A stretch of 64,000 bases of DNA from Leptotrichia sp. oral taxon 223 (GTDB lineage: Bacteria > Fusobacteriota > Fusobacteriia > Fusobacteriales > Leptotrichiaceae). The notes under the pieces were generated by a model. It searched no databases, was not told where the DNA came from, and saw nothing but the letters and a program-made list of their open reading frames with translations. This document shows positions 53,222-63,737 of the stretch, in pieces. The first letter of the stretch is position 1; each line of letters begins with the position of its first letter. The stretch spans positions 2,046,001-2,110,000 of the forward strand of contig NZ_JABXYU010000001.1 of the NCBI RefSeq assembly GCF_013394795.1. Direction: 5' to 3'. Both the position numbers and the translations under genes were made by a program.

Positions 53222-54220
53222 ATGAAAAATTACAAAGTGGCAATTATTGGAGCAACTGGACTTGTTGGAAGAACATTTTTAAAAGTGTTAAAAGAAAGAA
53301 ATTTTCCAGTAGAAAAACTATATCTTTATGCTTCGCCAAATTCGGCAGGGAAAAAAATTGAGTTTAATGGGACAGAATACACTGTTATGGAATTAAAAGA
53401 TGAAACAATAGCAGATGATATTGATGTGGCTTTATTTTCAGCCGGTGGAGGAGTATCATTGGAATATGCACCGAAATTCAAGGCAAAAGGTGCAGTTGTA
53501 ATAGATAACAGCAGTGCTTGGAGAATGGATAAAAATATTCCGTTAATAGTTCCTGAAGCGAATCCTGAGGCACTGGAAAATCATCCAGGAATCATTGCAA
53601 ATCCAAACTGTTCTACAATTCAGGTGATGCCTGTGCTAAAGGTACTGCAGGATAAATATGGATTAAAAAGAGTAATTTACTCGACTTATCAGGCTGTGGC
53701 AGGTTCTGGACAGAGAGGAATTGATGATTTGGAAGCTAATTTGAAAGGGGAGCCATCAAAAGGGTATCCACATCAAATAGCATTTAACGCATTGCCGCAC
53801 ATTGATGTTTTCTTGGATAACGGCTATACAAAAGAAGAAGAAAAAATGATTAATGAAACTAGAAAAATATTAAACTTGCCAGACTTAAAGGTAACAGCAA
53901 CTTGTGTAAGAGTGCCAGTTAGATACGGGCATGCAGTGTCTGTAAATGTGGAATTGGAAAAACCTTTTGAATTGGAAGATGTAATTCGCGCATTTGAGGA
54001 AAAAGAAGGAATCATAGTGCAGAATGATGGCAAGAATAACATTTATCCTATGCCTATAAATGCTCAGGATACTGATGAAGTCTATGTTGGAAGAATCAGA
54101 AAAGACTTTTCGGCTGATAATGCTTTAAATCTATGGGTTGTAGCAGACAACATAAGAAAGGGCGCAGCTACAAATACAATTCAAATTGCTGAAACTTTAA
54201 TAAAAAAAGGAGCATTATAG
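53222..54220 (+). CDS. asd: Aspartate-semialdehyde dehydrogenase
   Basis: A 332-residue enzyme making aspartate semialdehyde for lysine/diaminopimelate, threonine and methionine synthesis. NADP loop IGATGLVGRTFLKVL; catalytic C130 in NPNCSTIQ; the later PHQIAFNALPHID and RVPVRYGHAVSVNVE. The ribosome site is AGGAGG. Six bases separate it from the following ABC transporter gene. Confidence 0.95.
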   Translation: MKNYKVAIIGATGLVGRTFLKVLKERNFPVEKLYLYASPNSAGKKIEFNGTEYTVMELKDETIADDIDVALFSAGGGVSLEYAPKFKAKGAVVIDNSSAWRMDKNIPLIVPEANPEALENHPGIIANPNCSTIQVMPVLKVLQDKYGLKRVIYSTYQAVAGSGQRGIDDLEANLKGEPSKGYPHQIAFNALPHIDVFLDNGYTKEEEKMINETRKILNLPDLKVTATCVRVPVRYGHAVSVNVELEKPFELEDVIRAFEEKEGIIVQNDGKNNIYPMPINAQDTDEVYVGRIRKDFSADNALNLWVVADNIRKGAATNTIQIAETLIKKGAL

Positions 54221-54226
54221 TAAAAT

Positions 54227-55792
54227 ATGAAATTTAGCAAAATAAAAAATAAAATACTAGTATTATTAGTTTTTGTTGCCACTTTCATAACAGGCTACAG
54301 TGATGATATAAAGGTTGGAATGGAGTGTGGATATGCTCCTTTCAACTGGTTTCAAAATGACGCCAAAAATGGTGCTGTGAAAGTGGATGGAGGTTATTGT
54401 GGCGGATATGACGTTGAAATAGCCAAAGTTATTGCAAAAAAACTGAATAAAAATCTGGTAATTGTAAAAACGAAATGGGATGCATTACTTGGTCCTGCAT
54501 TGAATTCTGGAAAAGTTGATTTAGTTATAGCAGGAATGTCTGCAACACCTGAAAGAAGACAAAGCCTAACATTCTCAAAACCATATTATGAATCAGATTT
54601 AGTGGTAGTCGTGAAAAAAAATGGAAAATATGCAAACGCCAAATCAATTAATGATTTCACAGGAGCAAAAATTACAGGGCAGTTAAATACACTTCACTAT
54701 GATGTCATTGATCAGATGAAAGGTGTTCAAAAGCAGACTGCTATGGAAAGTTTCCCAGCTATGATAGTTGCATTAAATTCTGGGAAAATAGATGGGTATA
54801 TATCAGAAAGACCTGGAGCTATGGCAGCTCAGTTTTCAAATCCTAATTTAAAGTTCATTTCATTTGATAAGAATACAGGATTTAAATATGATACAGAAGA
54901 AGTGAATGTGGCTGTTGGAATGAAATTGGGAAATACAGAGCTGGAGGAGCAAATTAATAAAATATTAGATGAAGATTTAACTTCTAAAGCACGGCAACGT
55001 ATTATGGAAAAGGCTATACAAAATCAGCCAAATGAAGCTTCACGTTCGTTTTTTGGATGGGTAGCATTTTTTATTCAAAATAACTGGATGACATTTGTGA
55101 AAGGTACAGTTTCAACACTGTATATTTCAATTACAGGTACAGTAGTAGGGTTTTTCATTGGATTAATGGTTGCATTATTGAGATATTCAGAAGCAGAAAT
55201 CGATGGACAAGTTCATAAATATAAAAAAAATGGATTAAAAGTTTTAAACTGGTTTTCTTCAATATATATTGCAGTATTTAGAGGAACTCCGATGATTGTA
55301 CAATCAATGGTAATCTATTATGGACTTTCTCAAGTATTTCATTTGAACTTGTCTCCACTGGTAGCAGCATTGTTTATTGTATCAATAAATACGGGTGCAT
55401 ATATGAGTGAAATTATCCGTGGAGGGATTGATTCGATTGATAGTGGACAGTTTGAAGCGGCAAAAGCTATTGGAATGACGAATTTTCAGCTGATGCAAAG
55501 TATTATTTTTCCGCAGATGTTTAGAAATATTTTACCAATGATTGGAAATGAGCTTATTGTAAATATTAAAGATACATCTGTATTAAATGTAATAAGTGTT
55601 ACTGAGCTGTTCTTTATTTCAAATTCGGTTGCGGGAACTTATTCACGTTATTATGAAGTGTTTATTATAACAAGCGTGATTTATTTCTTCTTAACGTTTA
55701 CATTGTCATTAATATTAAAACAAATTGAAAAAAGAATTGACGGGCCTCAAAATTTTGAAATTCTGGATGACGCTAATGGGGAGGAAAAATAA
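54227..55792 (+). CDS. Polar amino acid ABC transporter, fused binding protein and permease
   Basis: A 521-residue fusion. A signal peptide (about 1-24) is followed by a periplasmic substrate-binding domain (about 25-270: [30 protein letters not shown]) and an integral-membrane permease of the HisM/GlnP type (about 285-515) with the EAA-type loop [20 protein letters not shown]. The ATPase gene follows with a one-base overlap, so importer parts are coordinately made. Amino acid specificity cannot be told; linkage to asd hints at aspartate-family or related amino acids. Confidence 0.92.
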   Translation: MKFSKIKNKILVLLVFVATFITGYSDDIKVGMECGYAPFNWFQNDAKNGAVKVDGGYCGGYDVEIAKVIAKKLNKNLVIVKTKWDALLGPALNSGKVDLVIAGMSATPERRQSLTFSKPYYESDLVVVVKKNGKYANAKSINDFTGAKITGQLNTLHYDVIDQMKGVQKQTAMESFPAMIVALNSGKIDGYISERPGAMAAQFSNPNLKFISFDKNTGFKYDTEEVNVAVGMKLGNTELEEQINKILDEDLTSKARQRIMEKAIQNQPNEASRSFFGWVAFFIQNNWMTFVKGTVSTLYISITGTVVGFFIGLMVALLRYSEAEIDGQVHKYKKNGLKVLNWFSSIYIAVFRGTPMIVQSMVIYYGLSQVFHLNLSPLVAALFIVSINTGAYMSEIIRGGIDSIDSGQFEAAKAIGMTNFQLMQSIIFPQMFRNILPMIGNELIVNIKDTSVLNVISVTELFFISNSVAGTYSRYYEVFIITSVIYFFLTFTLSLILKQIEKRIDGPQNFEILDDANGEEK

Positions 55793-56532
55793 TGGGGAAA
55801 AAAGTTATTGAAATAAAAAATATTAGAAAAGATTTTGGAAAAAGAACTGTTTTAAAGGATGTAAACTTTGATGTTCATGAAAAGGAAGTTGTAAGTATAA
55901 TTGGTTCGTCTGGAAGTGGAAAATCAACACTTTTAAGATGTATAAACCTGCTTGAAAAGCCTACGAGTGGACAAGTTCTAATTCATGGGAAAGATGCAAT
56001 GGCAGGAGATGTATCACTTGTACATTTGCGTGAAAAAGTAGGAATGGTATTTCAGCAGTTTAATTTGTTTAATAACTTGAGCGTTCTGGAAAACTGCGTA
56101 ATAGGACAAATGAAAGTTCTAAGAAAATCACGGAAAGAAGCTGAAAAAATAGCAAAGGAATTTTTGGCAAAAGTAGGAATGGAGCGTTTTATTCACGCAA
56201 AGCCAAATCAAATTTCGGGTGGGCAGAAGCAACGTGTGGCAATAGCAAGGGCATTGGCAATGCAGCCGGAAGTTTTGCTGTTTGATGAGCCAACATCAGC
56301 ATTAGATCCTGAAATGGTTGGAGAAGTTCTGAAAGTAATGAAGGACTTGGCAAAAAGTGGACTTACAATGATTGTTGTAACGCATGAAATGGATTTTGCA
56401 CACGATGTTTCAAGTAGAGTTGTGTTTATGGATCAGGGTGTAATCGTGGAAGATGAAAAGCCTGAAAATATTTTTGAAAATCCGAAACATGAGAGAACTA
56501 AGGAATTTTTGAGCAGAATGTTAAAAAAATAG
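55792..56532 (+). CDS. Amino acid ABC transporter ATP-binding protein
   Basis: A 246-residue GlnQ-type ATPase. Walker [13 protein letters not shown]-loop [12 protein letters not shown], signature [15 protein letters not shown], Walker [14 protein letters not shown] and the H-loop VVTHEMDFA are all intact. Its start codon overlaps the stop of the permease fusion by one base. It energises uptake through that protein. Confidence 0.94.
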   Translation: MGKKVIEIKNIRKDFGKRTVLKDVNFDVHEKEVVSIIGSSGSGKSTLLRCINLLEKPTSGQVLIHGKDAMAGDVSLVHLREKVGMVFQQFNLFNNLSVLENCVIGQMKVLRKSRKEAEKIAKEFLAKVGMERFIHAKPNQISGGQKQRVAIARALAMQPEVLLFDEPTSALDPEMVGEVLKVMKDLAKSGLTMIVVTHEMDFAHDVSSRVVFMDQGVIVEDEKPENIFENPKHERTKEFLSRMLKK

Positions 56533-56771
56533 ATTATAAATAAATTATAGAAATTAAAATTTTACGAAAAAATATAATTTAAAATTATTTAAAAAATCTC
56601 TAGAGAGCAGGTAAATTACGGAGATTGGATGATATGAAAATTATTGTCATTTTATAAATTATATTTAAAAAATAAGAAAAATGAGAAAATTCCTTGAATT
56701 TTTTTTAAAAATAGTGTAAAATAGTAAAGGTTAAAAAAATAAATAGGAATTATAAAAAATAAGGAGAAAAA

Positions 56772-57563
56772 ATGGCTAAAAAAAATGAAACTAAATTAGC
56801 TTTGACTGAAGAAGAAAAAGCAAGAGGTTTAAACGCTGAAGAAATAAAAGGACTTTTAATTAATAAAGCAATTTTAGAAACAGCTAAGAAATACAAATTT
56901 AATGATGAAGAAAAAGAAGAGTTTGAATACTTCTTTAAAAATGAAAAAAATAAATTCTTTATTGCAAAAGCAATTGAAGATAAAATTTCTGTAAATGAAA
57001 ATGATGTTACAAAATTATACACTGACAACAAAGCAAACTTTGATGCACAAAATATTCCATTTTCAGAAGCAAGGGAAATTATTCAAAGAGATTTGTTAAA
57101 TCAGCAGCTTGCTACACTTGAAGCTGAAGAATTAAACAAATTAGTTGAAGGAATGGAAGATAAGGTAGAAATTTCTAAAAAGGAAGTATTGTTCTCTAAA
57201 GGAAATTCTGAAGTATTAAAAACTTTAATTGTTGGTAAAATAATTGCTAAAAAAATGGCAGAAGAAAACTTTGAAGAAAATAATAAAAACGATATTGAAA
57301 TTATTAAAGATAACGTATACATGAACTATTATTTAGACTTGCAAGTAAGAAAAAATGTAAAAGTTACTCAAGAAGAAATTGCTGAAATTTATGAAAATGA
57401 AAAAGCAAAATTAGGAAATGTAACTCCAAACAGTGCATATCAACAAATTGCCAACGCATTGTTAAATAACAGAGCAATTGAAGAAAGAAATAATTTAATA
57501 AACAAAATTTCAGAAGAATATAAAATTGAAGAAGTTGCAAAAGAATATACTGAAGCTGAATAA
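56772..57563 (+). CDS. SurA-N-like helical protein of unknown function
   Basis: A 263-residue, very lysine/glutamate-rich, helical protein without signal peptide. Two similar segments stand out: ISVNENDVTKLYTDNKANFD...FSEAREIIQRDLL (about 76-107) and VKVTQEEIAEIYENEKAKLG...NSAYQQIANALL (about 197-230). They resemble the N-terminal helical domains of peptidyl-prolyl isomerase chaperones (SurA/PrsA), but the parvulin catalytic domain is absent, so it may be a chaperone-like or structural protein. Ribosome site AAGGAG. Confidence 0.6.
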   Translation: MAKKNETKLALTEEEKARGLNAEEIKGLLINKAILETAKKYKFNDEEKEEFEYFFKNEKNKFFIAKAIEDKISVNENDVTKLYTDNKANFDAQNIPFSEAREIIQRDLLNQQLATLEAEELNKLVEGMEDKVEISKKEVLFSKGNSEVLKTLIVGKIIAKKMAEENFEENNKNDIEIIKDNVYMNYYLDLQVRKNVKVTQEEIAEIYENEKAKLGNVTPNSAYQQIANALLNNRAIEERNNLINKISEEYKIEEVAKEYTEAE

Positions 57564-57585
57564 GTGTTAATTAAGTGATTATATG

Positions 57586-57628
57586 AAAACTTGGAAAGTA
57601 GTGAATTTATGAAATCCAAGTTTTTTAT
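57586..57628. terminator. Bidirectional terminator
   Basis: The stem AAAACTTGGA / TCCAAGTTTT has a loop of about 19 bases and T tail. It lies between the convergent SurA-N-like and glycerol dehydrogenase genes. Confidence 0.75.
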
Positions 57629-57716
57629 TTTTTATAAGGAAAGTAAATTTATCTTTTTTTATACATAAAAAATAAGGAGTACAATGTAGTACCCCAAATT
57701 ATTTGAAAATTTTAAA

Positions 57717-58805
57717 TTAATTTTTTCCAAGTTCATCTGCTACTAATATTGCTGCAAAAACGTCATCAGCAGTAACTTTGAATGGCATATTATGGATTGT
57801 TTCACCTTCGGCTGTACTTGCTTTTGCCACTTCATACAGTCTTTCTTTAGAAACGCTTCCCATTCCCAATTCATTCAATGTTGTTGGAAGTCCCATGCTC
57901 TTGCAGAACTCTACAACTTTTTTAATTTCACATAGACATCTGTTTTCCAGAACTAATTGTGTAATTGTTCCGAATGCCACTTTTTCACCGTGATACATAT
58001 GATGCCCTTCTTCTAAAATTGTAAGTCCGTTGTGAATAGCGTGAGCTGCTGCAAGTCCTCCACTTTCAAATCCAATACCACTTAAATAAGTATTTGCTTC
58101 AATTATATTTTCCAAAGCTTTTGTAACTACTTTGTTTTCCACTGAAATTTTGGCTTTTAGTCCGTCTTCAAATAATGTATCCTTGCACAATTCTGCGATT
58201 GCAATGGCTGCCTTCGTAATGCTTCCTCCAGCGATTGAAACAGCATTTGAATCAACGCAGGCTTTGGCTTCATAGTAAGTGGCAAGAGCATCTCCGATTC
58301 CAGCAACAAGAAGTCTGGCAGGCGCATTTACGATTATGTCTGTATCCATTATTACCATATCAGGGTTTGCCTTTAAGAACAGATATTCTTCAAATTCTCC
58401 GTTTGGAGTGTAAATTACTGACAAAGCGCTGCATGGAGCATCTGTTGAAGCAATTGTTGGAACGATGAATACAGGAATGTTTTCGTAATAAGACACTGCT
58501 TTTGCTGCATCAAGAGTTTTTCCTCCACCGATTCCAAATACTGCATCACATTTTTTTTCTTTTAAAATATCAATATTTCGGTTAATTTCATTTTTAGAGC
58601 ATTCTCCACCAAAAACTTCAACATGGTAGTTTACGCCTTCCTTTTCAAAACTTTCAACAATTTTGTCCTTAAAATTATCAAAAATAAATTTGTCTACTAA
58701 CAGATAGGCTCCGCTGTTGCCACGTAATTTGTAATAAGATGCCAAATTGGCAATTTCATTTCTTCCTTGAATATATTTTGATGGTGAATTAATAATTTTT
58801 GCCAT
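57717..58805 (-). CDS. gldA: Glycerol dehydrogenase
   Basis: A 362-residue iron/zinc-dependent alcohol dehydrogenase oxidising glycerol to dihydroxyacetone. NAD motif VFGIGGGKTLDAAKAV; metal ligands in GDALATYYEA (D), AAAHAIHNGLT (H) and HMYHGEKVAFG (H). Length matches GldA. Own ribosome site AGGAGATG on the minus strand. A fermentation role fits the predicted lifestyle. Confidence 0.95.
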   Translation of the reverse strand: MAKIINSPSKYIQGRNEIANLASYYKLRGNSGAYLLVDKFIFDNFKDKIVESFEKEGVNYHVEVFGGECSKNEINRNIDILKEKKCDAVFGIGGGKTLDAAKAVSYYENIPVFIVPTIASTDAPCSALSVIYTPNGEFEEYLFLKANPDMVIMDTDIIVNAPARLLVAGIGDALATYYEAKACVDSNAVSIAGGSITKAAIAIAELCKDTLFEDGLKAKISVENKVVTKALENIIEANTYLSGIGFESGGLAAAHAIHNGLTILEEGHHMYHGEKVAFGTITQLVLENRCLCEIKKVVEFCKSMGLPTTLNELGMGSVSKERLYEVAKASTAEGETIHNMPFKVTADDVFAAILVADELGKN

Positions 58806-58977
58806 AAAAAATCATCTCCTATAAAATTTATTTGTTTTTAAAATCCATAATTTTTTGTTATTACGTTAATATTGTTATAACATATTTTTTAATAAAGTCA
58901 ATAGTAATTTTGCCATAAAAATCAGAAAATTACTGAAATTTAGTGTTTTAAGACAATTTGCTGACTTTTAAATTTTA

Positions 58978-59604
58978 TTAAATTTCTAAAATCTTTTCTA
59001 GTTCCTGTTTTAGTTTAGTGTAATCTGGCAAATAAAGCCCTTTGATATGTTTTTTCTCAGCAGCTTCAATATTTTGCTTAATATCGTCAATAAATAATGT
59101 TTCTTCTGGAACTAAGCCAAATTCATAAAGAAGCGTGTCGTAAATTTTTTCTTCTGGTTTTAACAGTTTGAAATAGCACGAAACTAGGCAGCCTTCAAAC
59201 AGTTTAAAAAAATCATTATGCTTAAAGACATATTCAAATGAATCCTTGTGAAAATTTGAAAGCACATATAATTTGTATTCATAATGATCTCTTAATTTGT
59301 AAAGAAGTTCAATATTTTCTTTTATAGGCTTTAACAATTTAAAAAAGTCCTTATCAAAAAAATTATCAATTTCAGCAGCTAAATATGGAGTTCTTTCCTT
59401 AAAAATTTTTTTAGCTTCAGAATAAGTCAAAGTTCCCCTGTCAAGCATTTGCCATTCTTTTGTATTAATTATATTTTGATGAAATGCCTCTCTTTTTTCT
59501 TTCGGCAATTTTTCTTCTAAATATGTATCCTTATCAAATTTTATTAAAACATTTCCTAAATCAAATACTATGTTTTTTATTTTTTTAGAATTTATATTTT
59601 CCAT
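58978..59604 (-). CDS. HAD-family hydrolase (phosphatase-like)
   Basis: A 208-residue HAD superfamily protein. Motif I reads VFDLGNVLIKFD, in which the usual second aspartate position is asparagine (DLGNVL), as in haloacid-dehalogenase/epoxide-hydrolase-like branches; motif II is YVLSNFHKDSF, and motif IV FIDDIKQNIEAAEK. The substrate is unknown. Ribosome site AGGTG. Transcribed in the same direction as proS and gldA. Confidence 0.87.
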   Translation of the reverse strand: MENINSKKIKNIVFDLGNVLIKFDKDTYLEEKLPKEKREAFHQNIINTKEWQMLDRGTLTYSEAKKIFKERTPYLAAEIDNFFDKDFFKLLKPIKENIELLYKLRDHYEYKLYVLSNFHKDSFEYVFKHNDFFKLFEGCLVSCYFKLLKPEEKIYDTLLYEFGLVPEETLFIDDIKQNIEAAEKKHIKGLYLPDYTKLKQELEKILEI

Positions 59605-59738
59605 TTTGTTTGCACCTCTAACTATTTTTTATTTTATATTTTCTTTCTGTTTTTGATAATCGACATTTACAAAAATAATTGATATTAAAGATATAGAATA
59701 CATTGCAGATAAAGCTGGAATAAAATTTTTGATAAAAG

Positions 59739-61451
59739 TTATTTTTTCAAAAACTCATTTACAAATTCCAACACATTTTCAATTTTAACTTCTGAACTTT
59801 CTCCAGTTTTTCTATCCTTTATTTCCACAATTCCATCAACTGCGCCTTTTCCAACGACTATTTTTAGTGGAAAACCAATTAAGTCAGCATCTTTAAATTT
59901 GAATCCTGCTCTTTCATTTCTATCGTCTAATACTGTCTCAATTTTATTTTGATTTAACTCATTATACAATGTTTCGCCTATATTTACCTGTGTTTCATCT
60001 TTCATATTGGCAATTATTATATCAACGTGGTAAGGAGCTATTGCTTTTGGCCAGATTATGCCGTATTCATCGTGGTTTTGTTCGATTGCAGCTGAAATGA
60101 TTCTGGACATTCCCATTCCGTAGCATCCCATTTTCATAACTGCCTGTTTTCCATTTTCGTCAAGAACAGTAGCGTTTAGAGCTTTTGAATATTTTTCTCC
60201 AAGCTTAAAAATATGCCCAACTTCTATTCCACGTGCAATTTTTAGGACACCTTTTCCATCAGGGGAAAGATCTCCAGCTCTGGCAGTTCTGATATCTGCA
60301 ACTAAGTCGTATGCCAAGTCTTCAAGATTGACATTTATATAGTGATAATCTGCTTTATTGGCACCTAAAACAAAATTTTTCACATATTTTACAGTTTCAT
60401 CAATTACAACGTATAAGCCTTCCTTTTTCTCATAGGAACCTGCATATCCAGCAACCAGTCCAAATTTTTCACATTCTTCCTCGCTCATCATTTCAAGCTC
60501 TGTAGAAGCTCCAACTGCATTTTTCAATTTTATAGGATTTACGTCTAAATCTCCTCTTATTAAAGCTAGCACAAATTTTTCCCCATCTTCAAGAATTTCC
60601 TTTAGCATTACCGCCTTTACAGTTTTTTCTTTAGGGATATTCAAGAAATTAGCCAAATCTTCAATTGTTTTTGCATTTGGAGTTTCGACTAATTCTTTTG
60701 GAAGTTTTTCTTCATTACTTTCTTTTAATTCAATAATGCTTGTTGCTTTTTCAACATTTGCCGCATAGTTTGAAGAGTCGCTGTATAAAATGTCATCTTC
60801 TCCACTTTCTGCAAGCACCATAAATTCATGTGAAGCATCTCCTCCGATAGAACCTGTATCAGCCTCAACCGCTCTGTAACCAAGTCCCATTCTTTCAAAA
60901 ATTCTCGAATAAGTGTCTTTCATATTCAAATATTCTTTATCAAGCGACTCCTGTGTCAAGTGGAAGCTGTAGCCATCCTTCATCACAAATTCCCTTCCAC
61001 GCATAAGACCAAATCTTGGACGCATTTCATCCCTAAATTTTGTCTGAATCTGATAAACGTTAAAAGGCAGTTCCTTGTATGATGAAATCGAATCTCTCAC
61101 AATATCTGTAATAACTTCCTCGTGAGTAGGTCCAAGCGAAAATTCCCGTTCATTTCTATCCTTCAATCTCATAAGTTCAGGTCCATATGCAAACCAACGT
61201 CCAGATTCTTCCCAAAGTGAAGCCGGCTGCAGTACAGGCATAAGCAGTTCCTGAGCCCCTGCCCTATCCATTTCTTCCCTCGTAATATTTTCTATCTTCT
61301 TAAGAACCCTATACCCCAATGGCAAATAAGTATAAACGCCCCTCGTAAGCTGTTTAATCATAAATGCCCTAAGCATAAGCTGATGACTCACAATTTGAGC
61401 TTCCTTTGGTGCTTCCTTGTATGTTTTTAAAAACGCTTTTGATAATCTCAT
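59739..61451 (-). CDS. proS: Prolyl-tRNA synthetase
   Basis: A 570-residue class II synthetase of the bacterial type with an inserted editing domain (about 225-385). Motif 2/3 and prolyl marks: GPTHEEVITDIVRDSI, FRDEMRPRFGLMRGREFVMKDGYSFH, GCYGMGMSRIISAAIEQ, and the anticodon-binding C-terminus. Interestingly the window also has a YbaK deacylase, which clears Cys-tRNA(Pro) that this enzyme can make. Confidence 0.97.
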   Translation of the reverse strand: MRLSKAFLKTYKEAPKEAQIVSHQLMLRAFMIKQLTRGVYTYLPLGYRVLKKIENITREEMDRAGAQELLMPVLQPASLWEESGRWFAYGPELMRLKDRNEREFSLGPTHEEVITDIVRDSISSYKELPFNVYQIQTKFRDEMRPRFGLMRGREFVMKDGYSFHLTQESLDKEYLNMKDTYSRIFERMGLGYRAVEADTGSIGGDASHEFMVLAESGEDDILYSDSSNYAANVEKATSIIELKESNEEKLPKELVETPNAKTIEDLANFLNIPKEKTVKAVMLKEILEDGEKFVLALIRGDLDVNPIKLKNAVGASTELEMMSEEECEKFGLVAGYAGSYEKKEGLYVVIDETVKYVKNFVLGANKADYHYINVNLEDLAYDLVADIRTARAGDLSPDGKGVLKIARGIEVGHIFKLGEKYSKALNATVLDENGKQAVMKMGCYGMGMSRIISAAIEQNHDEYGIIWPKAIAPYHVDIIIANMKDETQVNIGETLYNELNQNKIETVLDDRNERAGFKFKDADLIGFPLKIVVGKGAVDGIVEIKDRKTGESSEVKIENVLEFVNEFLKK

Positions 61452-61640
61452 ATTTTCTCCTTCTATATTTAATTTATATTGTACTGTAATGCTTATATTG
61501 TATATTTTTTTTGAATTTTTAGCAATAGTTTTTTGAAAAATAATGTTATGAAAAAGTAAATTTTTAATTTAAAATGAGTTTACTGTAGAATGATTTTAAG
61601 TTATAATAAAGCAAGAATGAAATAAAAAAGGAGATCAACT

Positions 61641-62960
61641 ATGTTTTTTGGAAAAAATGAGAAAGAATTGTCAGTTGAGTTGGTAGATGTGGAAGTTGAC
61701 ACATCGGAAATGATTAATATTAAAGATTCAAGAGTGGTTTATATAAATGGTGCAGGGAAACTTAGGGAAGTTCGCAAGGAAGTCAAAAATTTAAAAAATG
61801 GGTATCTTTCTCAAATAAGGTTAAATAATGTTCCTTTAATTCAAATGAATAAAGAGTACATTCCTACAATAGAATCACTGCTTGCAACGGGATATGGAAT
61901 AGAAAATGCAAACTGTAAAGAAATTTTAGAAATACAGGGAAAAATAAATTCAGATTTTATTTCATTAGAAAATTCCATAAAGACAATGACTCCTTTGCTA
62001 AAGCTCTTAGGTAATGGATTTTATATGATTGCAGATGCCGAATGTTATCCGACCGATGGAAATGGAAATTTTTTCTGGAATGTCCCAAATAATATGGTTT
62101 TAAATCCTGCAACAGCTGAAAAACGTTTAATGGATGATGATTTTACGTATATAGCAGGACAACCAGCATATTTGTATCCCACACAGACAACAGACGTTTA
62201 TAATCCCAAAAGAATTGACTATTATATTGAAAAATTTAAAAAAATGAATGACAATAATGAGCCTAGAGCAATTGTTTATAATTTTGGACAATTTATAAAT
62301 TTTATAATTGATGGACATCATAAAGCCTGTGCCGCCGCATTGCTCGGAAAACCATTAAAATGTATTTTAATAAAAAAAGCAGGTTATTTTAGCAGTTATG
62401 AAAAAGGAAAATGGACAAGTAAATTATATTTCTTTTCAATTTTTGAAAAATCAATACTTAAAAATGTTCCTAAAAAGTACCTGCCATTTAAAAAAGATGA
62501 AATGGAGATAGAAAAATTAAATGAAATAAAATTGGAAAATGGACAAGTGAATAAACGTAAATGGGAAAACAAATATTTGGATTCTGTAAAAAATTTTCCA
62601 TCTCTTGAAAAATATGCAAATATTGTAAATGCTTCAATTAATTTTAAATTTAAAATAACAGATGAATTAATAAAAAAATATGTGAATATTTTTGATGAAA
62701 ATAGTCAGGAAATGATGAAAAAAATTATTTATATTTTGATGTATACAGAAAGTCTGGAAAAATTACAGAAAATTGTTATAAAATATGCTAAAAATTCATT
62801 AAATCATAAAATTGATAAAGATTTAAAATTAATGATTTATAATATTTTATTTCAAATGAAGAATAATTCCGAAGTAGAGCAGATATTTATTGATTACATA
62901 GTTTATAATGAAGATAGGGATGATCCTGTTTTGGAATTGATTAATTCTTACTGGGAATAA
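61641..62960 (+). CDS. Protein of unknown function with ParB-like DGHH motif
   Basis: A 439-residue cytoplasmic protein without known family. A central motif FIIDGHHKACAAALLGKPLKCILIKK (D224-G-H-H) resembles the phosphate/nucleotide-binding motif of ParB/sulfiredoxin-fold proteins (DGHHR...A). The N-terminal half has mixed strands and helices (LGNGFYMIADAECYPTDGNGNF), and the C-terminal about 130 residues are helical, perhaps HEAT-like. Complete, with ribosome site AAGGAG. Function is not assignable. Confidence 0.7.
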   Translation: MFFGKNEKELSVELVDVEVDTSEMINIKDSRVVYINGAGKLREVRKEVKNLKNGYLSQIRLNNVPLIQMNKEYIPTIESLLATGYGIENANCKEILEIQGKINSDFISLENSIKTMTPLLKLLGNGFYMIADAECYPTDGNGNFFWNVPNNMVLNPATAEKRLMDDDFTYIAGQPAYLYPTQTTDVYNPKRIDYYIEKFKKMNDNNEPRAIVYNFGQFINFIIDGHHKACAAALLGKPLKCILIKKAGYFSSYEKGKWTSKLYFFSIFEKSILKNVPKKYLPFKKDEMEIEKLNEIKLENGQVNKRKWENKYLDSVKNFPSLEKYANIVNASINFKFKITDELIKKYVNIFDENSQEMMKKIIYILMYTESLEKLQKIVIKYAKNSLNHKIDKDLKLMIYNILFQMKNNSEVEQIFIDYIVYNEDRDDPVLELINSYWE

Positions 62961-62992
62961 AAAATTATTAAAAAAATAGAAGTTTAAATATT

Positions 62993-63020
62993 TTGAATTT
63001 TGTATAACATGTGGTATAAT
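62993..63020 (+). promoter_or_regulatory. Promoter of the small secreted protein gene
   Basis: TTGAAT (62993-62998) and TATAAT (63015-63020) have 16-base spacing and an extended TGG before the -10. Confidence 0.65.
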
Positions 63021-63076
63021 TATCTTAGAAATAAAAGTTAAATATATTTAAAATTAATAACAAAGGAGCGATGCGT

Positions 63077-63505
63077 ATGAAAAAACTTATTATGCTAGGA
63101 TTACTAACTTTTACAATGTTAGGAATAGCAGAACCTTATAAGGATAATAGAGGTGTGCTGTTTATGAATGAAGATGAATGGGTTAAATTTTATAATAAGG
63201 ATGGACAGGATGTTGCGGTGTGCCTTGTTATTGGTTCTATGATTATGGAGGAAAGCTATATAAAAGATGGCAAAAAGATGACTCACACTCTTGCTGAAGT
63301 TCAGCAGGGAATAAAAGATTTTAACAAAATGCTGGGAGAAACTGGACTTAGGGATATTAATGGCGGAACAGATAAAATACATGAATTTTACTATGCGGCA
63401 GTATGTAAAAAGCCTTCACAAAAAGACTTTGACTTGGTAGGTTCTCCAACGTTTAAAAAGGAAATGGACAGAATTTTTGAAACTCATAAAATTATAGAAG
63501 ATTAG
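63077..63505 (+). CDS. Small secreted protein of unknown function
   Basis: A 142-residue protein with a clear signal peptide (MKKLIMLGLLTFTMLGIAEP). The mature part is acidic/basic and helical, with a conserved-looking YYAAVCKKPSQKDFDLVG and two cysteines. No family is recognised. ATG 63077 is preferred to 63071 because AAGGAG would be too close to the latter. Own promoter (62993) and terminator (63546). Confidence 0.6.
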   Translation: MKKLIMLGLLTFTMLGIAEPYKDNRGVLFMNEDEWVKFYNKDGQDVAVCLVIGSMIMEESYIKDGKKMTHTLAEVQQGIKDFNKMLGETGLRDINGGTDKIHEFYYAAVCKKPSQKDFDLVGSPTFKKEMDRIFETHKIIED

Positions 63506-63545
63506 AAAAGTGATTTTAATTATTTAAAAATAAATTAAAAGTTAG

Positions 63546-63582
63546 AAACCTGTTTTAAATTATTTTATTAAGGCAGGTTTTT
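63546..63582. terminator. Bidirectional terminator
   Basis: AAACCTG / CAGGTTT arms (21-base loop) with T run downstream, between convergent genes. The remaining 63583-63737 is AT-rich with no clear feature. Confidence 0.55.
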
Positions 63583-63737
63583 AATTTTATTCAACATTTT
63601 TAAAAAGCATAAAAAATATGGACTAAACAGAATAAATAGCCCATATCTTTCCAAAATAGCTATAACAGGCAAACTGATTAGAAAAATTGACATAAGTCTG
63701 TTAAATTTGTGTCTCTATTATTTAAAAATACTTGAAA

